64,000 nt of DNA from positions 1 to 64,000 of the forward strand of contig NZ_UETB01000014.1 of the NCBI RefSeq assembly GCF_900116375.1, read 5' to 3'. Positions 9,168 through 23,105 of this stretch are shown here, piece by piece (the stretch's first letter is position 1; each line of letters starts with the position of its first letter). Position numbers and translations under genes: made by a program. Source of the stretch: Georgenia satyanarayanai. GTDB lineage: Bacteria > Actinomycetota > Actinomycetes > Actinomycetales > Actinomycetaceae. The notes under the pieces are model-generated. The model saw only the letters and a list, made by a program, of their open reading frames with translations. It had not been told where the DNA came from and ran no database searches.

Positions 9168-10370
9168 CTACTTGCCCGGCTTGCTCGGGCCCTTGCCACG
9201 ACGCTCGATCTCGGCCCGTCGCTGGGCTGCGCGCTTCGCGTGGCGTTCAGCAGCACGCTGCTGAGGGGTCTTGCCGTCGTCGGCAGGGCTGCCGGAGGGC
9301 GCCGGTGCGCTGGGCTCGGCCTCGACGGCATCGTCCGCGGATGCCGCACTGGCACCGGTCGGGGACGGCCCGTTCGTCGCACCGGGCGTGCCCGGGCGCC
9401 GCTGTCGATCCTTGCGCTTGGGCTGCACCCGCTGGCCCTTTTGGACGGGGCGCTCTGGCTCCGGCGGCTCCGGCAGGAGCTCCTCCACGGGCACGCCCTT
9501 GCGGGCGGCCTTGCGCTCCAGCTTGGCCCGCTCGCGCTCCTTGAAGCGCTTCTCCGCCTCGGATCCGGCCGCCGGCATCCTGCGGATCGTGTAGAACTGC
9601 TGGCCCATCGTCCACAGGTTCGTCGTGAGCCAGTAGATGAGGACGCCGATCGGGAAGTAGACGCCGGAGAAGGCGAAGATCAGCGGCATGAGGTACATGA
9701 GCATGCGCTGCTGCTTGGCCATCGGGTTGTCCAGCGCGCTCTGCGGCATGTTCTTCATCGTGAGCTGCCGCTGCGTGGTGAACGTCGTCACCGACATGAG
9801 GACAATGAGCACCGCGGTGAGGATCCGGACGTTGAGCGTCGCTCCCTCACCCAGGAAGGACTGCGACAGCCGTGCCCCGAGCAGCGTTGCGTCGAGGAAC
9901 TGGGAGGCCGCCGCCTGGCCGATCGGACCGAGAGGCTCTCCGTCGCGGTAGGTGCCGTCGGCGATCTGCGGCATCGAGTACAGCACCCGGAAGAGGGCGA
10001 AGAAGATCGGCGACTGCGCGAGGATCGGCAGGCAGGAGGCGAAGGGGTTCGTCCCGTGCTTCTGGTAGAGCGCCATCATCTCCGACTGCATCTGCTGCCG
10101 GGACGCCGGGTCGTTCTTGCCCTTGTACTTCTTCTGGAGCTTCTGCAGCTCCGGCTGGAGGACCTGCATCCCGCGAGATGCCTTGATCTGCTTGAAGAAC
10201 AGCGGGATGAGCAGGATGCGCATGATGACCGTCAGGCCGACGATCGACAGGGCCCAGGTCCAGCCGCTGGCCGGGTCCAGACCCACGAACGTCCACAGCT
10301 CGTGGAACAGGTGGAGAATCCACGCGACGACCCACTTGATGGGGTACAGGATCGTGTCAAAAACACCCAT
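9168..10370 (-). CDS. yidC: Membrane protein insertase YidC
   Basis: Oxa1/YidC-type insertase in the cytoplasmic membrane, working with or without SecYEG. 400 residues. Seen: N-terminal membrane segment, the conserved cytoplasmic hairpin rich in Lys/Gln (QKLQKKYKGKNDPASRQQMQ), further membrane segments (PIFFALFRVLYSMP, LIFAFSGVYFPIGVLIYWLTTNLW) and a long basic tail that may contact ribosomes. It lacks the large periplasmic domain of enterobacterial YidC, as expected for Gram-positives. Located between yidD and jag. Confidence 0.96.
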   Translation of the reverse strand: MGVFDTILYPIKWVVAWILHLFHELWTFVGLDPASGWTWALSIVGLTVIMRILLIPLFFKQIKASRGMQVLQPELQKLQKKYKGKNDPASRQQMQSEMMALYQKHGTNPFASCLPILAQSPIFFALFRVLYSMPQIADGTYRDGEPLGPIGQAAASQFLDATLLGARLSQSFLGEGATLNVRILTAVLIVLMSVTTFTTQRQLTMKNMPQSALDNPMAKQQRMLMYLMPLIFAFSGVYFPIGVLIYWLTTNLWTMGQQFYTIRRMPAAGSEAEKRFKERERAKLERKAARKGVPVEELLPEPPEPERPVQKGQRVQPKRKDRQRRPGTPGATNGPSPTGASAASADDAVEAEPSAPAPSGSPADDGKTPQQRAAERHAKRAAQRRAEIERRGKGPSKPGK

Positions 10371-10382
10371 GCGGGTCGTCTC

Positions 10383-10718
10383 CTAGAGGTCTTCCGGCGC
10401 GTCGTTCGCACGCGCCCCACCGGCAGCTACACCGAGGGTACGTGCTCGTGCCCCGCTTCTTGACCACGGCATAGGCTCACCCGGCTGCGGGACGTGGTCG
10501 ACCCCGCCTCGGCTCCACGGGTTGCAGCGCAGCAGTCGCCACGTGGCGAGTCCGACCCCACGCACCGCACCGTGCCGCGTCAACGAGGTGATCGCGTACG
10601 CGGAGCACGAGGGGTAGTAGCGGCACGTCGGTCCCATCCAGGGAGAGACGACGAGCTGGTAGCCCCGTACGAGCAGCGCCAGGCCGCGGCCCAGGAGACC
10701 GCTCAGCCGGCCGGTCAT
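10383..10718 (-). CDS. yidD: Membrane protein insertion efficiency factor YidD
   Basis: Small amphipathic membrane-associated protein helping YidC, 111 residues. Seen: the family signature [29 protein letters not shown] with its three cysteines, and [20 protein letters not shown] at 10718 overlaps the rnpA stop by four bases. It has a longer, basic C-terminal tail than the roughly 75-residue core. Confidence 0.95.
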   Translation of the reverse strand: MTGRLSGLLGRGLALLVRGYQLVVSPWMGPTCRYYPSCSAYAITSLTRHGAVRGVGLATWRLLRCNPWSRGGVDHVPQPGEPMPWSRSGARARTLGVAAGGARANDAPEDL

Positions 10719-11071
10719 CGCCGCACCGCCCGTCGGCGCGCTCCGCTCAGTGCGGCGTCGAGGTCCTCGCCGAGCGCGGCGCTCGACGCCCCCCGGGCAG
10801 CGGGAAGCGCCCGCACGACGAGCTTGTCGCCGTCGTGCAGGGCGCTGATCCGAGACGCGAGCAACCCGCGCAACCGGCGCTTGACCTGGTTGCGCTCGAC
10901 TGCGTTGCCGACTGCCTTGGACACGACGAGTCCGGCCCGGGGTGCAGTCGGCGCGGTGTTCTCGGCGGTCCGCAAATGGACGACGAGCCGTCGAGTGCCG
11001 CTGCGAGCACCACCGCGCACCGCGTCGGTGAAGTCCTCCGACCGACGCATCCGGTGCTGCGGCGGCAGCAC
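10715..11071 (-). CDS. rnpA: Ribonuclease P protein component
   Basis: Protein subunit of RNase P, 118 residues, binding the 5' leader of precursor tRNA. Seen: MRRSEDF near the N terminus and the family signature [15 protein letters not shown] (RNR motif). It begins three bases after the rpmH stop, the conserved rpmH-rnpA pair, and overlaps yidD. Confidence 0.95.
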   Translation of the reverse strand: MLPPQHRMRRSEDFTDAVRGGARSGTRRLVVHLRTAENTAPTAPRAGLVVSKAVGNAVERNQVKRRLRGLLASRISALHDGDKLVVRALPAARGASSAALGEDLDAALSGARRRAVRR

Positions 11072-11074
11072 GGC

Positions 11075-11212
11075 TCAGGCCGAGAGCTTCTCGCGGCCCT
11101 TGCGACGACGGGCGCCGAGGATGGCGCGCCCGGCGCGCGTGCGCATGCGCAGCCGGAACCCGTGCACCTTGGCACGCTTCCGGTTGTTCGGCTGGTAAGT
11201 CCGCTTGCTCAC
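11075..11212 (-). CDS. rpmH: 50S ribosomal protein L34
   Basis: 45-residue basic ribosomal protein starting with a GTG codon ([14 protein letters not shown]...[16 protein letters not shown]). The open frame extends upstream but L34 length and N terminus fix the start. First gene of the leftward rpmH-rnpA-yidD-yidC-jag-rsmG operon. Confidence 0.97.
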   Translation of the reverse strand: MSKRTYQPNNRKRAKVHGFRLRMRTRAGRAILGARRRKGREKLSA

Positions 11213-11492
11213 GGCAGTACTCCAAAACGTCGGTTGTCTACGCTGCCGCTGGGCAGCAGATGCGCGGCTGCGCCGCTCCTCCGCGTGACAGAACCGGTGC
11301 GCAGGCACCACGGAAGAGCCGTCGGGACGGCTTGCCCACGATACGCGAGCCGGAGAACACCGGTCAATCCGACCTCCGGGCGCCCGAGTATGCCGTCCCT
11401 CACGCCTCTTCTGCACATCTGTGGATATCTATGTGGATCGAGGGGCGAGGTGCGACACTCGTGGCCCTGACACCCTGCTGGAGAGGACCGCT
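11213..11492. promoter_or_regulatory. Divergent rpmH/dnaA promoter region with DnaA-box-like sites
   Basis: 280-bp gap between the divergent rpmH and dnaA genes. About 60-75 bp before dnaA lie TGTGGATAT (11420-11428, 8 of 9 to the complement of the TTATCCACA box) and TGTGGATCG (11432-11440), twelve bases apart. By analogy with other bacteria these may mediate dnaA autoregulation (inference). Confidence 0.55.
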
Positions 11493-12914
11493 GTGCCCGA
11501 GAACGACGACATTACCGACGTCTGGGCACGTGCCGTGGACATCCTCACGGAGAGTGGGGACATCGGTGGCGCCCAACGCGCCTTCATCCGCCTCACCCGC
11601 CCGCTCGGTGCCGTCGACGGCACCCTCCTCCTCGCGGTTCCCAGTGACTTCGCCAAGGACTTCCTCGAGACCCGGGCCCGGGTGGCCCTGACCGAGGCGC
11701 TGACCGAGGCCTTCGGAGCGGCTGTCCGCTTCGCCGTCACGGTCGACCCGACGCTGGAGGAGACGTCCCCGCGCGTACCCAGCGCCGAGACCCCCGACGA
11801 CGCTCCTGCGCCGCCCACCCCGCAGGAGACCCGCGCCGCGGCCCGCCGTGCCTCTGCCGTCGCCGAGGCCGACGCCGCCCGGCTCAACCCGAAGTACACC
11901 TTCGAGACCTTCGTCATCGGCTCGAGCAACCGGTTCGCCCACGCGGCGGCGACCGCCGTCGCGGAGTCGCCGGCCCGGGCGTACAACCCACTGTTCATCT
12001 ACGGCGGCTCCGGACTGGGAAAGACCCACCTGCTCCACGCGATCGGCCACTACGCCCGCAGCCTCGACCCCAGCGTCCGGGTGCGCTACGTGAACTCCGA
12101 GGAGTTCACCAACGACTTCATCAACTCGATCCGCGACGACAAGGCCGAGGCATTCCAGCGCCGCTACCGTGAGGTCGACGTCCTTCTCATCGACGACATC
12201 CAGTTCCTCCAGGGCAAGGAACAGACGATGGAGGAGTTCTTCCACACCTTCAACACGCTGCACAACGCGAACAAGCAGGTCGTCATCACCTCCGACCTCG
12301 CCCCCAAGCAGCTCAACGGCTTCGAGGACCGGATGCGCTCCCGCTTCGAGTGGGGCCTGCTCACCGACGTGCAGCCGCCCGACCTCGAGACCCGCATCGC
12401 GATCCTGCGCAAGAAGGCGAACAACGAGAACCTCGAGATCGACGACGCGGTCCTCTCCTACATCGCCTCGCGGATCTCGACGAACATCCGCGAGCTCGAG
12501 GGCGCTCTCATCCGCGTCACGGCCTTCGCCAACCTCAACCGTCAGCCGGTCGACGAGTCACTGGCCGTCATGGTGCTCAAGGACTTCATCACCGACACCG
12601 ACGGCGAGGACATCACCCCGACGCTCATCATGGGCCAGACCGCGGACTACTTCTCCGTGTCGATCGATGCCCTGTGCAGTGCCGACCGTTCCCGTGTGCT
12701 GGTCAACGCCCGCCAGATCGCCATGTACCTGTGCCGCGAGCTGACCGAGCTGTCCCTTCCCAAGATCGGCCAGCTCTTCGGCGGCCGCGACCACACGACC
12801 GTCATGCACGCCAACCGCAAGATTCGCGAGCAGATGGCGGAGAAGCGCTCGACCTTCAACCAGGTCACGGAGCTGACCAACCGGATCAAGCAGAAGGCGC
12901 GCACCGGAGGCTGA
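11493..12914 (+). CDS. dnaA: Chromosomal replication initiator DnaA
   Basis: AAA+ initiator that binds DnaA boxes and melts oriC. 473 residues. Order: N-terminal domain I (helicase-loading contact), a Pro/Ala-rich domain II linker, AAA+ domain III with Walker A GGSGLGKT at residues 171-178 and Walker [10 protein letters not shown], and domain IV with the DNA-binding signature [27 protein letters not shown] split over two helices. GTG start after GAGAGGA; the upstream in-frame part lacks homology. Flanked by two box-bearing gaps, as in other actinobacteria. Confidence 0.98.
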   Translation: MPENDDITDVWARAVDILTESGDIGGAQRAFIRLTRPLGAVDGTLLLAVPSDFAKDFLETRARVALTEALTEAFGAAVRFAVTVDPTLEETSPRVPSAETPDDAPAPPTPQETRAAARRASAVAEADAARLNPKYTFETFVIGSSNRFAHAAATAVAESPARAYNPLFIYGGSGLGKTHLLHAIGHYARSLDPSVRVRYVNSEEFTNDFINSIRDDKAEAFQRRYREVDVLLIDDIQFLQGKEQTMEEFFHTFNTLHNANKQVVITSDLAPKQLNGFEDRMRSRFEWGLLTDVQPPDLETRIAILRKKANNENLEIDDAVLSYIASRISTNIRELEGALIRVTAFANLNRQPVDESLAVMVLKDFITDTDGEDITPTLIMGQTADYFSVSIDALCSADRSRVLVNARQIAMYLCRELTELSLPKIGQLFGGRDHTTVMHANRKIREQMAEKRSTFNQVTELTNRIKQKARTGG

Positions 12915-13343
12915 CCTCCCGCTCGCCCCGCACGGTGGTGCTCCACGAAGGAGATCGGCTCCGCGGGCTAATGCACAGTTGTGGACAACCCTGTGGATTG
13001 ACGTGGACAGCGGAAACTTGTCAGTGGACAGAGCATCCCCCGTCGGTGGACGACGCCGCGAGCAGTGACGACAATCCACTGGCCCGGGCCGTTCTCCACA
13101 GGTCCGTCAGGACCGCCCCTCACAGCTCGGGACCCTCGGTGACCTGCACGAACGTGCGATGTCCACAGTGTCCACACCACCGACGATGATGACGAGACCC
13201 CCTTTCCAGATCGCTTGTGAATAACAAGATCCGGCCGGACGAACCCGCTCCACTCGCGTCCGGAGCGTCCGTCCACTCGCGTAAGGTTTCCCGTGCGCAG
13301 CACCATGCGCTGCGCCGTCACGCTCCGAGAGAGGTCAACAATC
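12915..13343. other. oriC: Origin of replication oriC (dnaA-dnaN gap)
   Basis: 429 bp without a gene between dnaA and dnaN, rich in DnaA boxes. Best sites: TGTGGACAA at 12980-12988 (perfect complement of the actinobacterial box TTGTCCACA), TTCTCCACA 13092-13100, ATGTCCACA 13159-13167 and GTGTCCACA 13168-13176 (each one mismatch, the last two abutting), TGTGAATAA 13216-13224 (complement of TTATTCACA). Weaker: CTGTGGATT 12991, CGTGGACAG 13002, AGTGGACAG 13023. CTTGTGAATAACAAG at 13214-13228 is a short inverted repeat in the least G+C-rich part and is a candidate edge of the unwinding element (inference). Confidence 0.88.
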
Positions 13344-14471
13344 GTGAAGCTCAGGGTCGAACGGGACGTCCTTGCCGAGGCCGTCGCCTGGACAGCTCGC
13401 TCCCTTCCCGCGCGCCCGCCGGTCCCGGTGCTCGCCGGTGTCCGGCTGGAGGCGAGCAGCGAGGGGTCCCTCACCCTGTCGACCTTCGACTACGACGTCT
13501 CGGCCCGGTCCACGGTCCCCGCAGGGGTCGAGGAGGCCGGGGTCGTGCTCGTCTCCGGCCGCCTCCTCGCCGACATCGCCAAGGCGCTGCCCGCCAAGCC
13601 CGTGGACCTCACGCTCGACGGCACGAAGGTGGTGCTCCGCTGCGGCGCCAGCCGTTTCACGCTCCTCACCATGCCGGTGGAGGACTACCCGGCCCTCCCG
13701 GCGATGCCCGAGCTCTCCGGCACCATCGACGCCGACGTCCTCACCGAGGCCGTGGCCCAGGTGAGCATCGCCGCGAGCCGCGACGAGACCCTGCCGCTGC
13801 TCACCGGCGTCCGGGTGGAGATCGAGGGCGAGAAGCTCACCCTCATGGCCACCGACCGCTACCGCCTCGCCATGCGCGAGCTGAGCTGGCACCCGACCGA
13901 CCCGTCCATCTCCTCGGTCGCCCTCGTCCGCGCCCGCACGCTTTCCGACGTCGCCAAGTCCCTCACGAGCGCGGGCAGCGTCGACGTCGCCCTGGGTGGC
14001 GACTCCGCCTCGCTCGTCGGCTTCGCCGCCGGTGGTCGCCAGACGACCTCGCTGCTCGTCGAGGGCGACTACCCGCCGGTCCGGCGTCTCTTCCCTGACG
14101 AGACCACGACGCATGCCGTCGTCGCCACCGCGGCGCTCGTCGAGGCCGCCCGCCGCGTCTCCCTGGTCGCCGAGCGCAACACCCCGATCCGCCTCAGCTT
14201 CTCCGACGGGCAGGTGGTCCTCGAGGCCGGCCAGGGAGAGGACGCCCAGGCCTCGGAGGTCCTCGAGGCCACGCTCGTGGGAGAGGACATCGTCACCGCC
14301 TTCAACCCGCACTACCTGCTCGACGGGCTGGGGGCACTGTCCACGGACTTCGTGCGTCTGTCCTTCACCCACCCGAGCAAGCCGGCCGTGATGACCGGCC
14401 AGGGCAGCGCGGAGGGCGAGAGCGAGGACGAGTTCCGCTACCTCCTCATGCCCATCCGGTTCGCCGGGTAG
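13344..14471 (+). CDS. dnaN: DNA polymerase III beta subunit (sliding clamp)
   Basis: Ring clamp giving processivity to the replicase; 375 residues with three similar domains. N terminus KLRVERDVLAEAVAWTARSLP, central LTGVRVEIEGEKLTLMATDRYRLAMRE and C-terminal YLLMPIR (the clamp end ..MPxR) are all recognisable. The GTG at 13344 follows GAGAGAGG; the frame extends a few codons upstream into oriC without homology. Confidence 0.97.
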   Translation: MKLRVERDVLAEAVAWTARSLPARPPVPVLAGVRLEASSEGSLTLSTFDYDVSARSTVPAGVEEAGVVLVSGRLLADIAKALPAKPVDLTLDGTKVVLRCGASRFTLLTMPVEDYPALPAMPELSGTIDADVLTEAVAQVSIAASRDETLPLLTGVRVEIEGEKLTLMATDRYRLAMRELSWHPTDPSISSVALVRARTLSDVAKSLTSAGSVDVALGGDSASLVGFAAGGRQTTSLLVEGDYPPVRRLFPDETTTHAVVATAALVEAARRVSLVAERNTPIRLSFSDGQVVLEAGQGEDAQASEVLEATLVGEDIVTAFNPHYLLDGLGALSTDFVRLSFTHPSKPAVMTGQGSAEGESEDEFRYLLMPIRFAG

Positions 14472-14518
14472 TCACACTCCGGGTACGTTCGCTGCAGTCG
14501 TCCACGAGGGGAGCAGAC

Positions 14519-15415
<897 letters not shown>

Positions 15416-15417
15416 GG

Positions 15418-16578
15418 ATGTACGTCTCCAACCTCTCCCTGCACGACTTCCGCTCCTACGCCGAGCTCGTCCTCGCCCTGGACCCGGGCGTCACCGCCTT
15501 CGTCGGCCACAACGGCCAGGGCAAGACGAACATCGTCGAGGCCGTCGCCTACCTCGGCACCTTCTCCAGCCACCGGGTGGCCTCCGACGCCGCCCTCGTC
15601 CGCCACGGCACAGGCGGTGCCGTCGTCCGCGCCAAGGCTGTCCGTGAAGGACGCGAGACCCTCGTCGAGCTCGAGATCGTCGCCGGCAAGGCGAACCGGG
15701 CGCGCCTCAACCGCGCTCCCGTCAGCCGCACGCGCGACGTCCTGGGCATCGTGCGCAGCGTCGTCTTCGCCCCCGAGGACCTCGAGCTCGTCAAGGGTGA
15801 CCCACAGGTCCGCCGCCGGTTCCTCGACGACCTCCTCGTGCTCCTCGCCCCGCGACTGGCGGGCGTCCGCAGCGAGTACGACAAGATCCTGCGCCAGCGT
15901 GGGGCGCTCCTCAAGACCGCCGGTGCCGCCCGTCGCCGCGGGGCCAGTCCTGACCTGTCCACCCTCGACGTGTGGGACCGTCACCTCGCCGCCGCGGGCG
16001 CGGAGGTCGTCGCCGCCCGGATCGACCTCCTCGGCCGGCTGCGGCCGCGAGTCGCGCAGGCCTACGAGCAGGTCAGCGCCGGGCAGGGCGAGGCCCGTCT
16101 CGGCTACCGGTCCGCCCTTCTCGGCCTCGACGGCGAGGGAGAGGCGACCCCGGAGGAGGAGCACGCGCTCACCGACGTGGGTCCGCTCGAGGAGCGACTC
16201 GTCGAGGCCATGGCCAGGGTGCGGAGCAAGGAGATCGACCGCGGCGTGAGCCTCATCGGGCCGCACCGGGACGACCTCGTCCTCACCCTCGGCGGTCTGC
16301 CCGCCAAGGGCTACGCCAGTCACGGGGAGTCGTGGTCCTACGCGCTGGCCCTCCGGCTCGCCTCCTTCGAGGTGCTCTCGGACGACGACGACGGCGGTCC
16401 GGTCCTCATCCTCGACGACGTGTTCGCCGAGCTCGACGTCCGACGGCGCGAGCGGCTGGCCACCATGGTCGGTGGCGCCGAGCAGGTCCTCATCACCGCC
16501 GCCGTCGCCGAGGACGTCCCCGAGTCCTTGCGCGGGGCGCGGTTCACGGTGGCGAACGGCGAGGTCGCCCGTGAGTGA
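15418..16578 (+). CDS. recF: DNA replication and repair protein RecF
   Basis: SMC-like ATPase that loads RecA at gaps. 386 residues. Seen: N-terminal LSLHDFRSY, Walker A GHNGQGKT at residues 30-37, [16 protein letters not shown] (signature region) and Walker [13 protein letters not shown] near the C terminus. ATG two bases after the gnd stop; the end overlaps the next gene by eight bases. Confidence 0.97.
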   Translation: MYVSNLSLHDFRSYAELVLALDPGVTAFVGHNGQGKTNIVEAVAYLGTFSSHRVASDAALVRHGTGGAVVRAKAVREGRETLVELEIVAGKANRARLNRAPVSRTRDVLGIVRSVVFAPEDLELVKGDPQVRRRFLDDLLVLLAPRLAGVRSEYDKILRQRGALLKTAGAARRRGASPDLSTLDVWDRHLAAAGAEVVAARIDLLGRLRPRVAQAYEQVSAGQGEARLGYRSALLGLDGEGEATPEEEHALTDVGPLEERLVEAMARVRSKEIDRGVSLIGPHRDDLVLTLGGLPAKGYASHGESWSYALALRLASFEVLSDDDDGGPVLILDDVFAELDVRRRERLATMVGGAEQVLITAAVAEDVPESLRGARFTVANGEVARE

Positions 16579-17122
16579 CGCGCAGCCTCCGGAGCAGGAG
16601 GAGGACTCGACGTCCTCGGCTGCCAGCCAGGCGCTGGCCAGGGCCCGGGCCGCGGCGGCGGCGAAGGGCCTGCGGCGCAGCGCCGCCGGTCGGCCGGTGC
16701 CGGGCAAGCGGCGCTTCCGCCCGGGGCCCGGCCTCGGCGACGTCGGCAGCGGGTCCGGACCTTCCCGCCGTGACCCGCAGATGCTCGGCCCGATCGTCGA
16801 CAAGGTCCTCACCGAGCGCGGGTGGACCGCCCCGGTCAGCATGGGTGGCGTCGTCGGCCGATGGCGGGAGATCGTCGGTGACCAGCTCGCCGACCACTGC
16901 GTCGTCGAGACCTTCGACGAGGCCGTGCTCGTCGTGCGTGCCGACTCCACCGCCTGGGCCACCCAGCTGCGACTGCTCCAGCCGCAGCTCGAGCGTCGGC
17001 TGGCCGAGGAGGTCGGCGAGGACGTCGTGGAGAAGATCGTCATCCGCGGGCCCGGCGGACCGAGCTGGACCCGTGGACCACGCTCGGTCCGCGGCCGGGG
17101 ACCGCGCGACACCTACGGTTGA
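16571..17122 (+). CDS. dciA: DUF721 protein, DciA-like helicase loader
   Basis: 183 residues from a GTG that overlaps the recF stop. The first ~75 residues are Ala/Arg/Gly-rich and probably flexible; then a DUF721 domain ([45 protein letters not shown]). Family knowledge: DciA proteins load or stimulate the replicative helicase DnaB in bacteria without DnaC. Position between recF and gyrB is the standard actinobacterial one. Confidence 0.88.
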   Translation: MSDAQPPEQEEDSTSSAASQALARARAAAAAKGLRRSAAGRPVPGKRRFRPGPGLGDVGSGSGPSRRDPQMLGPIVDKVLTERGWTAPVSMGGVVGRWREIVGDQLADHCVVETFDEAVLVVRADSTAWATQLRLLQPQLERRLAEEVGEDVVEKIVIRGPGGPSWTRGPRSVRGRGPRDTYG

Positions 17123-17159
17123 GCCGCTGCGCAGGACACCGTCGGGCGACCAATCACAC

Positions 17160-17210
17160 TGTGGATGAACTTGTGGATATGCGGTGATTCGGGCGCCCAC
17201 GCAGTAGAAT
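17160..17210 (+). promoter_or_regulatory. gyrB upstream region with DnaA-box-like sites and a -10 element
   Basis: TGTGGATGA (17160-17168) and TTGTGGATAT (17171-17180) lie upstream of a plausible -10 element TAGAAT (17205-17210), about 130 bp before gyrB. No convincing -35 is seen. The 9-mer TGTGGATAT also occurs upstream of dnaA. Confidence 0.45.
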
Positions 17211-17322
17211 CGGGTGACCCCGCCCGCGGGGTGTCGGCTGGAGTCACACCCCCGGGCAGTAGTGGTGCCAGGTGCACCGTCCCGGACCAGGCGACGGTGC
17301 GGTACTGCGCCGCGACGAATGA

Positions 17323-19377
<2,055 letters not shown>

Positions 19378-19421
19378 ACCCTCCCTGCCCCGCTCTGCCT
19401 GCCGAAGGATAGAAGGACGAA

Positions 19422-21962
19422 GTGACCCAGCCCCCCATCGACCACGTCGAGCAGGTCGACCTCAAGCTCGAGATGCAGCGCTCGTACCTCGACTACGCGA
19501 TGAGCGTCATCGTCGGACGAGCGCTGCCGGACGTTCGCGATGGCCTCAAGCCGGTGCACCGCCGCGTGCTCTACGCGATGTACGACGGCGGGTACCGCCC
19601 CGACGCGTCGTTCAACAAGTGCTCGCGCGTCGTCGGCGAGGTCATGGGGCAGTACCACCCGCACGGTGACACGTCGATCTACGACGCCCTCGTGCGTCTC
19701 GTGCAGCCGTGGTCGATGCGCTACCCGCTCATCGCCGGGCAGGGCAACTTCGGCTCCGCGGGCAACCTCGGCGCGGCGGCCCCCCGCTACACCGAGTGCA
19801 AGATGGCGCCGCTGGCCATGGAGATGGTCCGCGACATCGACCAGGCCACCGTCGACTTCCACGACAACTACGACGGCAAGAACCTGGAGCCCGACGTCCT
19901 GCCGGCGAGGTTCCCCAACCTCCTCGTCAACGGCTCCGAGGGCATCGCCGTCGGCATGGCCACCCGCATCCCGCCGCACAACCTCCGCGAGGTCGCGGAC
20001 GGCGTGCAGTGGTTCCTCGAGAACCCGGACGCGAGCAAGGAGGAGCTGCTCGAGGCGCTCCTGGAGCGCATCAAGGGCCCCGACTTCCCCACCGGCGCGA
20101 CCATCCTCGGACGCCGCGGCATCGAGGACGCCTACCGCACCGGACGCGGGTCCATCACCCAGCGCGCCGTGGTCAACGTCGAGGAGATCCAGGGCCGGCA
20201 GTGCCTCGTGATCACCGAGCTGCCCTACCAGGTCAACCCGGACAACCTCGTCACGAAGATCGCCTCACTCGTCCACGACGGCCGGCTCCAGGGCATCGCC
20301 GACATGCGCGACGAGTCCTCCGGGCGCGCCGGCCAGCGCCTGGTCATCGTGCTCAAGCGTGACGCCGTCGCCAAGGTCGTCCTCAACAACCTCTTCAAGC
20401 ACACCCAGCTGCAGGACAACTTCCCGGCGAACATGCTCGCCCTCGTCGACGGCGTGCCCCGCACGCTCAGCCTGGACGCTTTCGTGCGCCACTGGGTCAC
20501 GCACCAGATCGAGGTCATCGTCCGGCGGACCCGGTTCCTCCTCAACCGGGCCGAGGAGCGTATCCACATCCTGCGCGGCCAGCTCAAGGCCCTCGACATG
20601 CTCGACGAGGTCATCGCGCTCATCCGCGCCTCCGAGAGCGGGGACGCCGCGCGCGGGGGGCTCATGGACCTTCTCGAGATCGACGAGGTCCAGGCCGACG
20701 CGATCCTCGCGATGCAGCTGCGCCGCCTCGCGGCCCTCGAGCGTCAGAAGATCGTCGACGAGCACGACAAGATCGAGGCGGAGATCCGGGAGTACAAGGA
20801 CATCCTCGCCTCCCCGCAGCGGCAGCGGACCATCGTGTCCGAGGAGCTCGGCTCCATCGTCGCGAAGTACGGCGACGAGCGCCGCACCACCGTCGTGCCC
20901 TACGAGGGTGACATGTCGATGGAGGACCTCATCCCCGAGGAGGACGTGGTCGTCACGATCACCCGGGGCGGTTACGCCAAGCGCACGCGGACGGACAACT
21001 ACCGCTCCCAGCGCCGTGGCGGCAAGGGCGTGCGTGGCGCGCAGCTGCGCGAGGACGACATCGTCGAGCACTTCTTCGTCACCACCACCCACCAGTGGTT
21101 GCTCTTCTTCACCAACATGGGCCGCGTCTACCGTGCCAAGGGGTACGAGCTTCCCGAGGGTGGGCGCGACTCCAAGGGCCAGCACGTGGCCAACCTCCTC
21201 GCCTTCCAGCCCGACGAGCGCATCGCGCAGGTCGTGGCGCTGCGCAGCTACGAGGACGCCGACTACCTGGTCCTCGCGACCCGCTCGGGCCTGGTGAAGA
21301 AGACCCGTCTGCAGGAGTACGACACCAACCGCACCGGCGGCATCATCGCGATCAACCTCCGCGAGGACGGCGACGGCGAGCGGGACCGGCTCGTGTCCGC
21401 CCAGCTCGTCAACAGCGACGACGACCTGCTGCTGGTGTCGCGCAAGGGACAGTCGATCCGCTTCACCGCGACCGACGAGGCCCTGCGTCCGATGGGCCGC
21501 TCCACCTCCGGCGTCACCGGCATGAAGTTCCGCGAGGACGACGAGCTGCTCGCCATGGACGTCGTCCGTCCGTGGTACGAGAACGCGGCGCTGTTCGTCG
21601 TCACCGAGGGCGGGTATGCCAAGCGCACGGCCGTCGAGGAGTACCGCGTCCAGGGCCGTGGCGGTCTGGGGATCAAGGTCGCCAACCTCGTCGAGGCACG
21701 CGGCGACCTCGTCAGCGCGCTGCTCACCAGCCCGGAGGCCGAGGTTCTCGTCATCATGGAGCGGGGCAAGATCGTCCGGTCCGCGGTCGCCGAGGTCAGC
21801 CTCACCGGGCGGAACACCCAGGGCGTCATCTTCGCCAAGCCCGACAAGGGCGACCGGATCATCGCGGTCGCTCGCAACGCCGAGCGCGACGCCGATGGCG
21901 TAGCGTCGACCCCTGAGGAGACCGAGGAGCCCGCCGAGGGCGACGATGGAGGAGACGCATGA
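19422..21962 (+). CDS. gyrA: DNA gyrase subunit A
   Basis: DNA-cleaving subunit of gyrase, 846 residues. Seen: [22 protein letters not shown], the quinolone-determining segment [16 protein letters not shown] with Thr84 at the Ser83(E. coli)-equivalent position and Asp88 at the Asp87 one, catalytic Tyr in AAPRYTE, and six beta-propeller blades including QRRGGKGV (GyrA box). The acidic C-terminal tail overlaps the next gene by four bases. GTG start after AGAAGGA. Thr at 84 occurs naturally in actinobacteria and need not mean acquired resistance. Confidence 0.98.
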   Translation: MTQPPIDHVEQVDLKLEMQRSYLDYAMSVIVGRALPDVRDGLKPVHRRVLYAMYDGGYRPDASFNKCSRVVGEVMGQYHPHGDTSIYDALVRLVQPWSMRYPLIAGQGNFGSAGNLGAAAPRYTECKMAPLAMEMVRDIDQATVDFHDNYDGKNLEPDVLPARFPNLLVNGSEGIAVGMATRIPPHNLREVADGVQWFLENPDASKEELLEALLERIKGPDFPTGATILGRRGIEDAYRTGRGSITQRAVVNVEEIQGRQCLVITELPYQVNPDNLVTKIASLVHDGRLQGIADMRDESSGRAGQRLVIVLKRDAVAKVVLNNLFKHTQLQDNFPANMLALVDGVPRTLSLDAFVRHWVTHQIEVIVRRTRFLLNRAEERIHILRGQLKALDMLDEVIALIRASESGDAARGGLMDLLEIDEVQADAILAMQLRRLAALERQKIVDEHDKIEAEIREYKDILASPQRQRTIVSEELGSIVAKYGDERRTTVVPYEGDMSMEDLIPEEDVVVTITRGGYAKRTRTDNYRSQRRGGKGVRGAQLREDDIVEHFFVTTTHQWLLFFTNMGRVYRAKGYELPEGGRDSKGQHVANLLAFQPDERIAQVVALRSYEDADYLVLATRSGLVKKTRLQEYDTNRTGGIIAINLREDGDGERDRLVSAQLVNSDDDLLLVSRKGQSIRFTATDEALRPMGRSTSGVTGMKFREDDELLAMDVVRPWYENAALFVVTEGGYAKRTAVEEYRVQGRGGLGIKVANLVEARGDLVSALLTSPEAEVLVIMERGKIVRSAVAEVSLTGRNTQGVIFAKPDKGDRIIAVARNAERDADGVASTPEETEEPAEGDDGGDA

Positions 21963-22702
21963 GCAGCACCACGCCCGGTCAGGGCGGCGCGGGGGACGTG
22001 ACCCCGCCGGAGGGTGAGTCGCCCCGCCCGGCCCAGCAGGACCGTGCCGCCATGCGGACCAGCCTCGCTGAGCGCTTCGCCGCAGCCCGCGGCGTGGAGG
22101 AGCACCCCGTCGTCCCGCGCCCCGACGACACCGCACCGGTGAGCACGACGGCCACCAGCCACGTCCGCCCCGGGTCCTCCGGCGTCGCCGGTGGCTCGGC
22201 CGCGGCTCCCCGCTACGGCGCCACGGCCACGAGCAGCAGCGGGCCGGCCACGGCGCCGCAGCCGGCCGCGCAGCCGGCCGAGCGCGAGACCCGGACGGCG
22301 CCCGCGGCAGACGACCCGCGCTCGGGCGCGCGCCCGGCCGCCGGACCGCGCCGCGTGCGCCTGTCCGTCGCCCGCGTGGACCCGTGGTCGGTCATGAAGC
22401 TGTCGTTCCTCCTGTCGATCGCGGTGGGCATCGGGATCGTCGTCGCGGCGGCCGCGATGTGGTTCGTCCTCGACTCGATGCACGTGTTCGCGGACGTCGA
22501 GGAGCTTCTCGTCACGCTCGACTCGGAGAACTTCCTCCGGCTCATGGACTACGTCCAGCTCGACCGCGTCATGTCGATGGCGGCCATCATCGCCGTCGTC
22601 GACGTGCTGCTCCTCACGGCGCTGTCGACCCTGGGTGCCTTCCTCTACAACATCGTCGCGGCTCTCGTCGGTGGCGTGCACCTGACGCTGACCGACGACT
22701 GA
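21959..22702 (+). CDS. DUF3566 membrane protein
   Basis: 247 residues. The first ~135 residues are Pro/Ala/Thr-rich and probably disordered in the cytosol; then the DUF3566 domain with [21 protein letters not shown], a first membrane helix ([18 protein letters not shown]) and a second ([18 protein letters not shown]). Starts inside the gyrA stop (ATGA). A gene of this family follows gyrA in most actinobacteria. Molecular role not known to me. Confidence 0.88.
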   Translation: MSSTTPGQGGAGDVTPPEGESPRPAQQDRAAMRTSLAERFAAARGVEEHPVVPRPDDTAPVSTTATSHVRPGSSGVAGGSAAAPRYGATATSSSGPATAPQPAAQPAERETRTAPAADDPRSGARPAAGPRRVRLSVARVDPWSVMKLSFLLSIAVGIGIVVAAAAMWFVLDSMHVFADVEELLVTLDSENFLRLMDYVQLDRVMSMAAIIAVVDVLLLTALSTLGAFLYNIVAALVGGVHLTLTDD

Positions 22703-22806
22703 ACTGTGGCGAACGCGACGTCCGCGCCCGGCCCTACGGGTTTGGGAACGACGAGCGCGCTGGGGTAGTCTGCTGCGGCACCCACGGCCACGCGCCAGGG
22801 TGCATC

Positions 22807-22880
22807 GGGCCTATAGCTCAGACGGTTAGAGCGCTTCCCTGATAAGGAAGAGGTCGCTGGTTCGAGTCCAGCTAGGCCCA
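22807..22880 (+). tRNA. tRNA-Ile (GAT)
   Basis: 74 nt cloverleaf: acceptor GGGCCTA/TAGGCCC with discriminator A, D-arm TAGCTCAGACGG, anticodon loop CTGATAA between CTTCC and GGAAG, T-arm GTTCGAGTC. CCA is not encoded. Confidence 0.97.
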
Positions 22881-22909
22881 CCCGATCATCACCCGAGGAG
22901 GAGACCCGC

Positions 22910-23065
22910 ATGAAGAAGATCCTCGGACTGGCCGCGCTGGCGGGCGCCGGCTACGCCGTCTGGACCAAGGTCAAGGCCGACCGCGAGGAGCGGGAGCTGT
23001 GGGCCGAGGTCACCGACAGCTTCGGCGGGAACACCTTCCCCGAGCCGGGCACCACCACCGCCTGA
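22910..23065 (+). CDS. DLW-39 family small membrane-associated protein
   Basis: 51-residue protein: MKKILGLAALAGAGYAVWTK (one hydrophobic helix) followed by a charged stretch with ERELWAEVTD, the family's LW motif, and a short polar tail. Strong ribosome site GAGGAGGAG. It lies between tRNA-Ile and tRNA-Ala, where this tiny family is normally found in actinobacteria. Function unknown. Confidence 0.85.
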   Translation: MKKILGLAALAGAGYAVWTKVKADREERELWAEVTDSFGGNTFPEPGTTTA

Positions 23066-23105
23066 CCACGGGTAGCATTCCCCTGCCGGTCACGCACCGG
23101 CGCCG

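Noticed and set aside
19662-19685. Thr84 in GyrA as a fluoroquinolone resistance mutation
   Set aside because: Residue at this position varies naturally among actinobacteria, so the sequence alone does not show acquired resistance.
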